From NCBI GenBank assembly GCA_945888375.1, contig CAMCZZ010000014.1, positions 25,378-89,377 of the forward strand: a DNA stretch of 64,000 nucleotides. The letters are read 5' to 3'. The position numbers and the translations under genes are program-made. Every line of letters starts with the position of its first letter. Within the stretch, counting starts at the first letter, position 1. Under the pieces are notes generated by a model. That model made no database searches. It saw nothing but the letters and a program-made list of their open reading frames with translations, and had not been told where the DNA came from. The DNA comes from Akkermansia muciniphila (lineage in GTDB: Bacteria > Verrucomicrobiota > Verrucomicrobiia > Opitutales > Opitutaceae). This document shows, piece by piece, positions 58,713 to 64,000 of this stretch.

Positions 58713-60488
58713 CTACTTAAGAATCATGTCCTTCACCGTCTTACCGGCGGGGATCATGGGGAGAACGTGCTCGGTGTAGGGCACGATAATGTCGAGGACG
58801 TAGGGGCCGTCGTGGTCGAGCATCTCCTGGATGGCCTCCTTCAGCTCTTCGCGTTTGAACACGCGGCGGGCTTTGACTCCAAAGCCTTGGGCGATGGTCA
58901 CGTAATCGGGATAGATACCGCCGGGGTTATCGGGGGAGCCGACGTTCTCCTTGTCGCCGAGGATGGTATTGCCGCGGACGCTGTTGTAGAAACGGTCTTC
59001 CCATTGCACGACCATGCCGAGGTGCTGGTTATTCAGGATCATGGCCTTGGCGGCGATCTTCTCGATGTGGCAGGTGGCGAGTTCCTGGATGTTCATCAGG
59101 AAGGAGCCGTCGCCGTCGATATCGATGACTTGTTTATCGGGGCGGGCGACTTTCGCACCCATGGCAGCGGGGTAACCAAAGCCCATCGCACCGAGGCCCA
59201 GCGAGCTGATGTAGCGGCGGGGTTCCTTGAAGGGGTAGAACTGGGCGGCCCACATCTGGTGCTGGCCCACGCCGGTCGTGATGATGGCATCGCCGCCGGT
59301 GAGGGTGTGCAACATCTCCACGGCTTCTTGGGGGACGATATGGTGGCTCGCCTCGTAGGCGAAGGGGTAGTCGCGTTTCCACGCGGCGCACTGGGTGTGC
59401 CAGGGCTTGGTATCGGGCGGGGTGAAGCGCGCAGCGTCGGCGAGCTCGTTGAGGCGGACCAGCGCGTGTTTGATGTCGCTGGCGATGGGGTGGGCGACGC
59501 GTTTGTTTTTGTTGTGCTCGGAAGCGTCGATGTCCACGTGGACGATGGTCGCGCCGGTGGCGAATTTGTTCACATCGCCGGTGATGCGGTCGTCGAAGCG
59601 GGCGCCAAAGCAGAGCACGAGGTCGGCTTGGTCGACGGCCCAGTTGCCGAAGGCGGAGCCGTGCATGCCGAACCAGCGGAGAGAAAGCGGGTGGTCTTCG
59701 GGGAAGGCGCCGACGCCCATCAGAGTGGTGGCGACGGGGATGTTGACCTTCTCAGCGAAGGCACGGAGGTCGGCCGAGGCCTCGGCGGAGATGATGCCTC
59801 CACCGGTATAGAGGATGGGTCGCTGGGCCTTGGCGATCAGGTCGAGGATGACCTTGAGTTGTGCGTCGGTGGCGAGGGGGAACTCGGTGAGGGACTTGTT
59901 GGCAAACTCGACGGTGGCGGGGAAGACCGGGGTGAGTTTGGCCTGCTGGACGTCCTTCGGGATGTCGATGATGACGGGGCCGGGACGGCCGGAGCGGGCC
60001 AGGTAGAAGGCCTCCTTGAAGATGCGCGGCAGATCGGCGGCGTTTAGCACGAGGTAGCTGTGCTTCACGATCGGGAGGGTCATGCCGAAGAAATCGGTCT
60101 CCTGAAACGCGCTCTTGCCGATGAATTTGGAAAACACCTGCCCGGTGATGCAGATCATCGGGATGGAGTCCATGTAGGCGTCGGCGATGCCAGACACGAG
60201 GTTGGTCGCGCCGGGGCCGGAGGTGGCCATGCATACGCCGACCTTACCGTTGACGCGGGACCAGGCCTCGGCGGCGAAGACGCCGCCCTGTTCGTGGCGG
60301 GGGAGGATCACGCGGACGTCGCTGCGGCGGGCGAAGGCCTGGTGTAGTTCTTGGGAGGCGCCGCCCGGGTAGGCGAAGATCACATCGATGCCTTCTCGGG
60401 CGAGGCACTCCACGACCACGTCCGCACCGTTCATTGCGCGGGTGGTTTCAGGTTGGGAGATGGTGGAGGGCGCGGGGGACGTCTTCAT
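58713..60488 (-). CDS. ilvB: Acetolactate synthase large subunit
   Basis: A 591-residue ThDP enzyme. [15 protein letters not shown] near residues 38-52 holds the catalytic Glu, [14 protein letters not shown] follows, and [13 protein letters not shown] near 460 is the ThDP/Mg motif (GDG-N). It makes acetolactate for valine, leucine and isoleucine synthesis in the cytoplasm. Start CAT 60486-60488. I see no ilvN small subunit adjacent; the eutC-like gene 118 bases before it on the same strand is unrelated. Confidence 0.93.
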   Translation of the reverse strand: MKTSPAPSTISQPETTRAMNGADVVVECLAREGIDVIFAYPGGASQELHQAFARRSDVRVILPRHEQGGVFAAEAWSRVNGKVGVCMATSGPGATNLVSGIADAYMDSIPMICITGQVFSKFIGKSAFQETDFFGMTLPIVKHSYLVLNAADLPRIFKEAFYLARSGRPGPVIIDIPKDVQQAKLTPVFPATVEFANKSLTEFPLATDAQLKVILDLIAKAQRPILYTGGGIISAEASADLRAFAEKVNIPVATTLMGVGAFPEDHPLSLRWFGMHGSAFGNWAVDQADLVLCFGARFDDRITGDVNKFATGATIVHVDIDASEHNKNKRVAHPIASDIKHALVRLNELADAARFTPPDTKPWHTQCAAWKRDYPFAYEASHHIVPQEAVEMLHTLTGGDAIITTGVGQHQMWAAQFYPFKEPRRYISSLGLGAMGFGYPAAMGAKVARPDKQVIDIDGDGSFLMNIQELATCHIEKIAAKAMILNNQHLGMVVQWEDRFYNSVRGNTILGDKENVGSPDNPGGIYPDYVTIAQGFGVKARRVFKREELKEAIQEMLDHDGPYVLDIIVPYTEHVLPMIPAGKTVKDMILK

Positions 60489-60605
60489 AGGCGGAGAGTG
60501 GAAAGGCGAAAACGTGTAGGACAGCGCGCCAGCGGGTCGGCTGGCAAGAGCGAAGGCGCAGGCTCTCGCGGCTAGCCCCGCGGGGACGGGGCGGAGCGGG
60601 GGAAA

Positions 60606-61415
60606 CTAAGCGGGCAGGGCGGGGTTGGGCTGGTCGTCCTTAAGCGCCACGCCGCTGCGGCCGGTGCGGGCGGATTCGAGCAGGAGCCAGGCGAGCTTGG
60701 CGGCGGCCTGGGCGGGGGGAAGGCCCTCGGGGCGGATGTTGGAGACGCAGTTGCGATCGGCGTCGGTGCGGTCCGGGCGGGGGGCGGCGGTGAAGTAGGC
60801 GCCGAGGCTGTCGGGCGTGCCGAGGCCGGGGCGTTCACCGAGCAGCATCAGTGAAAAACGTGCGCCGAGGGCGGCGCCGATCTCGTCCTGTAGTTTTACA
60901 CGGGCGAGGGGCACGACGATGATCGGGGCGAGGCGCCAGGCGGCGGCGCGCAGCGCGCCGACGAGAGGCAGGACGGTGGAGGTGGCGTGAAGTTCCGCGG
61001 CTTGGGCAGCCAGGCCGTCGGAAATGATGATCACCAAATCGGGCGGGATGTAGTCGGCAAGGGCGGCGAGGGAGGCTAGTTTCTCGCGGGAGTCGGGATC
61101 GAGCCGGCGACCGAGGTCGGGGCGGAGCAGGTAGGTCGTGCGGTCGAGCACGCCGGTGGCGAGGGTGAGTGAAGGGAGGCCGGCGGCGGCGAGTTGACCG
61201 GCGAGCGCGCCGGGATTGAACACGGCATGCACGGCGTCGCGGGCGCGGGCATGGGCGAGGCGAAAGTCGAGGACGGTTTCGGTGCGTTGGCTGCCGCCGG
61301 TGCGGCCGAGGGCGATGCGGGCGGCGGTGAAGCGGCGCAGGTGCGTCCACGGGTCAGGCGCGGCTGGGGCGGAGTCGGCGGAAAGGGCGGAGGCGGGGGC
61401 AGGGACGGCGGACAT
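60606..61415 (-). CDS. eutC: Ethanolamine ammonia-lyase small subunit
   Basis: A 269-residue protein of EutC type. RIALGRTGGSQRTETVLDFRLAHARARDAVH near residues 32-62 and DLVIIISDGLAA near 144 are typical, with RPGLGTPDSLGAYFT near 210 and DRNCVSNIRPEG near 228. EutBC splits ethanolamine to acetaldehyde and ammonia with adenosylcobalamin. The large-subunit gene, 1.1 kb upstream on the same strand, is only a 3' fragment, and two unrelated genes lie between. I chose CAT 61413-61415. Complete by itself but probably without a partner here. Confidence 0.93.
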   Translation of the reverse strand: MSAVPAPASALSADSAPAAPDPWTHLRRFTAARIALGRTGGSQRTETVLDFRLAHARARDAVHAVFNPGALAGQLAAAGLPSLTLATGVLDRTTYLLRPDLGRRLDPDSREKLASLAALADYIPPDLVIIISDGLAAQAAELHATSTVLPLVGALRAAAWRLAPIIVVPLARVKLQDEIGAALGARFSLMLLGERPGLGTPDSLGAYFTAAPRPDRTDADRNCVSNIRPEGLPPAQAAAKLAWLLLESARTGRSGVALKDDQPNPALPA

Positions 61416-61510
61416 GGTGACGCGGGTCTTTATGGCGTATGCACGACGTTTAGTATGCATTCGAGACAAGCGACCGCCATCTAGGTAATGCCAGCGCTCG
61501 GGGTGACGGG

Positions 61511-62191
61511 CTATTCGGCGGGCTTATCACCGACGTAGATGACGTAGGCGGAGCGTTTGGCGGTGGGGAAGAGGCGGGCGGGGACGGCTTTGGCCTCGAA
61601 GCCGGCGGCCCGCAGGCGGGCTTCGAAGGTGTGATCGGGCGCGGCGGACCAGATGGCGAGACGGCCGCCGGGGCGGAGGCGGGCTTTCAGGGTGGCGAGG
61701 CCGGCGGGGCCGTAGAGGCGGACGTTGCCGGCGCGCACCATCGGGACGGGGCCGTTGTCCACGTCGAGCAGGATGGCGTCGTAGCTGGCGGGGCGGGCGC
61801 GGGCGATCGTCGCGACCACGTCACCGAGGCGGACTTGCACGCGGGGATCGGCGAGGAGTTGGCCGTTGAGCGCGGCCATGTGGCTGCGGTTCCACTCCAC
61901 GACCTCGGGCATGAGTTCGCCGACTTCGACGACGGCTTTGGGGCCGGCCTTGGCGAGCACGGCTTTCAACGTGTAGCCAAGGCCGAGGCCGCCGATCAGG
62001 ACGCGACCGGCGCGGTGGGCGGCGAGCGGCTCGGCGGCGAGTTCGCCGAGCAGGATTTCGGACGCGCTGGTGACGGAGTGCATCAGATCCTGGCCGTCGA
62101 GCCGGATGCAGAAGCTGCCGTCGTGTTCGTGGAGGGTCAGGCGCGCGCCGTCGGGCGTGCGGGTTTCGGCGAGGAGGACGGTGGGTTTCAA
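61511..62191 (-). CDS. Spermidine-synthase-like SAM-dependent protein
   Basis: A 226-residue protein with a Rossmann SAM-binding core: VLIGGLGLGYTLKAVLA near residues 64-80, AVVEVGELMPEVVEWNR near 85-101, RVQVRLGDVVATIA, and YDAILLDVDNGP near 138-149. The GGLGLG and (L)LDVDNGP blocks resemble spermidine-synthase-like methyltransferase folds, not true SpeE, because the usual D-rich polyamine site is not evident. Function is unknown. It sits between eutC and a small secreted protein, all minus strand. Confidence 0.75.
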   Translation of the reverse strand: MKPTVLLAETRTPDGARLTLHEHDGSFCIRLDGQDLMHSVTSASEILLGELAAEPLAAHRAGRVLIGGLGLGYTLKAVLAKAGPKAVVEVGELMPEVVEWNRSHMAALNGQLLADPRVQVRLGDVVATIARARPASYDAILLDVDNGPVPMVRAGNVRLYGPAGLATLKARLRPGGRLAIWSAAPDHTFEARLRAAGFEAKAVPARLFPTAKRSAYVIYVGDKPAE

Positions 62192-62207
62192 AGGCGTTTT
62201 GAAGGCT

Positions 62208-62477
62208 TCACTCGCGCCACTCGATGGCGAGTTTTACTCGGCGCATCTTGCCCTTTACCGCGATGGAGGAACCGGTGACCCGGTAGGGGCGACCGGCGGT
62301 CATAAAGGCCTTCAGCCGGGCGTCGCTCCAGGCGTCTTCTCTGTTATCTTTCCAGTCACTTACGATCTGGCTGAAGCGATTTGCGACGAAGGACTCGGCG
62401 GGGCAGGTGGCGGACGCGGCGGTGCCCGGAACGGAGGCCGGGGCGGGAGTGGACAAAGCCAGGATGAGGGCGAGCAT
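62208..62477 (-). CDS. Small putative secreted protein
   Basis: An 89-residue frame with a short hydrophobic N-terminus (MLALILALSTPAPASVPGTA) likely to be a signal peptide, and a compact core (CPAESFVANRFSQIVSDWKDNREDAW...AFMTAGRPYRVTGSSIAVKGKMRRVKLAIEW). No motif is known to me. It is 16 bases before the spermidine-synthase-like start and 82 bases after the eutB fragment. Probably real, function unknown. Confidence 0.55.
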   Translation of the reverse strand: MLALILALSTPAPASVPGTAASATCPAESFVANRFSQIVSDWKDNREDAWSDARLKAFMTAGRPYRVTGSSIAVKGKMRRVKLAIEWRE

Positions 62478-62559
62478 GGCGCGAAAGCGGGGTTTCTTGC
62501 TGGGCTACACCACTGCTTCCGCAGTTGCGATGCGTATTCCGGTGGGGCTCCGGGTTTCG

Positions 62560-63462
62560 TCAGCCGGTCGAGTTGGCCAACAGGGCATGTCGGGCGTCAA
62601 CTGGCATGAGACGTCGGCCGTCGGTGGCGATGCGCATTTTTTCGAGCCAGGCTTCGAATTCGGGGGCGGGTTTCAGGCCGAGGACTTGGCGAAGATAATG
62701 GCTGTCGTGGAACGAGGTCGATTGGTAGCCGAGCATGATGTCGTCGGCGCCGGGGATGCCCATGATGAAGTTGCACCCGGCCACGCCGAGAAGCGTGAGG
62801 AGCGTGTCCATGTCGTCCTGGTCGGCCTCGGCGTGGTTGGTGTAGCACACGTCCACGCCCATGGGCAGGCCGAGGAGTTTGCCGCAGAAGTGGTCCTCGA
62901 GACCGGCGCGGATGATCTGTTTGCCGTCGTAAAGATACTCGGGGCCGATGAAGCCGACGACGGTGTTGACGAGGAGGGGCTTGAAGGCGCGCGCCACGGC
63001 ATAGGCGCGGGCCTCGCAGGTCTGCTGGTCGAGCCCGTGGTGGGCGCCGGCGGAGAGGCAGGAGCCCTGGCCGGTCTCGAAATACATGCAGTTGTCGCCG
63101 ACCGTGCCGCGTTTCAGCGCGAGGGCGGCGACTCGGGCCTCGCCGAGCAGGGCGAGCGAGATACCGAAGGACTTGTTGGCGGTCTCGGTGCCCGCGACGG
63201 ATTGGAAAACGAGGTCCACCGGCGCACCGCGGGCCATGCACTGGAGGGCGGTGGTCACGTGGGCGAGAATGCAGGATTGCGTCGGGATCTCGTAGCGGTG
63301 GATGAGCTCGTCGAGCAGGCGGAGGAGGGTCTCGACGGCGGCGACGCTGTCGGTAGCGGGGTTGATGCCGATGACGGCGTCGCCGCAACCGTAGAGCAGA
63401 CCGTCGAGGGTGGAGGCGGCGATGCCGTGGGGATCGTCGGTCGGGTGGTTGGGCTGGAGGCG
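62560..63462 (-). pseudogene. eutB: Ethanolamine ammonia-lyase large subunit, 3' fragment
   Basis: About 300 residues beginning [20 protein letters not shown] and continuing [20 protein letters not shown], then CMYFETGQGS, VGFIGPEYLYDGKQIIRAGL and GIPGADDIMLGYQSTSFHD. These are EutB blocks that normally start near residue 160. About 160 N-terminal residues are absent: the frame changes abruptly to ruvB DNA near 63462-63466. Downstream the gene is complete to its stop. It can make only a C-terminal fragment unless it is an assembly join. Confidence 0.9.
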
Positions 63463-64000
63463 ATACCTTGGGTACGAGCGAGAGCGTAGTCGCGGACCCA
63501 GCGGAGAAGATTGTTGGCGATGCGGGGGGTGCCTCGGCAACGGCGTGCAATTTCGGGGGCGGCGGCATTTTCCAGTTGGACGCCGAGGAGGGAGGCGGAG
63601 CGGCGGACGATGGAGGTCAGATCCTCGACCGAGTAGTAGTCGAGACGGTGGGCGACGCCGAAGCGGGAGCGGAGAGGGGCGCTGAGAAGGCCCGCGCGGG
63701 TGGTGGCACCGATCAGCGTAAAGCGGGGAAGGTTGAGGCGGACGGAGCGGGCGGCGGGGCCTTGATCGATGACGATATCGATCCGAAAATCTTCGACGGC
63801 GGGATAGAGGTACTCTTCGATCACTTTGGAGAGGCGGTGGATTTCGTCGATAAAGAGGATGTCGCCCTCTTGCAGGCCGGTGAGGAGACCGGCGAGGTCA
63901 CCTGCTTTTTCGATGGCGGGACCGGAGGTGGTGCGGACGGTGGCGTTCATTTCCGCTCCGAGAATGTGTGCGAGCGTGGTTTTGCCGAGGCCCGGGGGTC
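63463..64000 (-). pseudogene. ruvB: Holliday junction helicase RuvB, truncated at its 3' end and cut by the window
   Basis: The minus strand opens at the window end with [20 protein letters not shown] (Walker A), then [20 protein letters not shown] (Walker B), [20 protein letters not shown] (sensor I and arginine finger) and [20 protein letters not shown]. All are RuvB. After that block, around 63465, it becomes eutB DNA in another frame. The C-terminal winged-helix domain, about 90 residues, is missing. The N-terminus is outside the window. RuvB drives branch migration in recombination. Confidence 0.9.

Overview
The window reads as chromosomal DNA of a high-GC Verrucomicrobiota bacterium, most likely an Opitutaceae-type member. 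This placement is an inference from protein style and gene content: a pseudopilin cassette with one giant member, menaquinone synthesis, envelope biogenesis genes of a Gram-negative cell, and long GC-rich genes. No 16S rRNA is present to confirm it.

Layout. Positions 1-1.3 kb hold two small toxin-antitoxin-like modules: a DUF4258/DUF2283-type pair whose first gene carries an in-frame stop, and a MntA/HepT pair. From 1.3 to 9.36 kb six co-directional genes form a type II secretion pseudopilin cassette in the order G, G, H, I, J, K, where the K-like protein is about 1200 residues. From 9.36 to 10.36 kb there is no intact known gene: 16 copies of a 21-bp unit, the tail of a nucleotidyltransferase, a small partner gene and dispersed CACGAAG-type repeats. 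From 10.37 to 15.95 kb come a queuosine-precursor-type transporter, ribokinase, deoxyribose-phosphate aldolase, an antitoxin/PIN toxin pair and a Ski2-like helicase. From 15.9 to 24.2 kb on the minus strand lie a zinc-ribbon membrane protein, a TolC-type channel, an FmdB-type protein, a PpiD-like chaperone, YihY, a GYF_2 protein and argS. Then come a thymidine-phosphorylase-like gene with a strong terminator, kup, menB, a lipoprotein and an M23 peptidase.

Positions 30.5-37.6 kb look eroded. They contain an orphan hypothetical gene, tRNA-Leu(UAG), a copper-type P-ATPase, a LuxR response-regulator fragment, a 161-bp MITE-like element, three of the four copies of a roughly 110-230-bp dispersed repeat, an archaeal-type family B DNA polymerase and a deletion scar joining two envelope or exopolysaccharide genes. 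Positions 37.7-50.9 kb hold leuS, smc, two TPR proteins and a MacA/MacB-type export operon. The fourth dispersed-repeat copy lies there at 47.3 kb. Positions 51.1-58.4 kb hold tyrS, a fatty acid hydroxylase-like gene, a Lon-N-domain protein, dnaK, groES and groEL. Positions 58.5-64 kb on the minus strand hold ilvB, eutC, a spermidine-synthase-like gene, a small secreted protein, and a 3' eutB fragment fused directly to a 5' ruvB fragment that runs off the window.

Functional links. Ribokinase, DeoC and the phosphorylase could act together in nucleoside and deoxyribose catabolism. PpiD-like chaperone, TolC and MacAB are envelope functions. The pseudopilin cassette is the best candidate for a poorly described system, a Verrucomicrobia-type variant of the GspGHIJK pseudopilus. 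The ruvB-eutB and kinase/secreted-protein junctions, the 21-bp array and the hairpin-bearing dispersed repeats are the clearest structural oddities.
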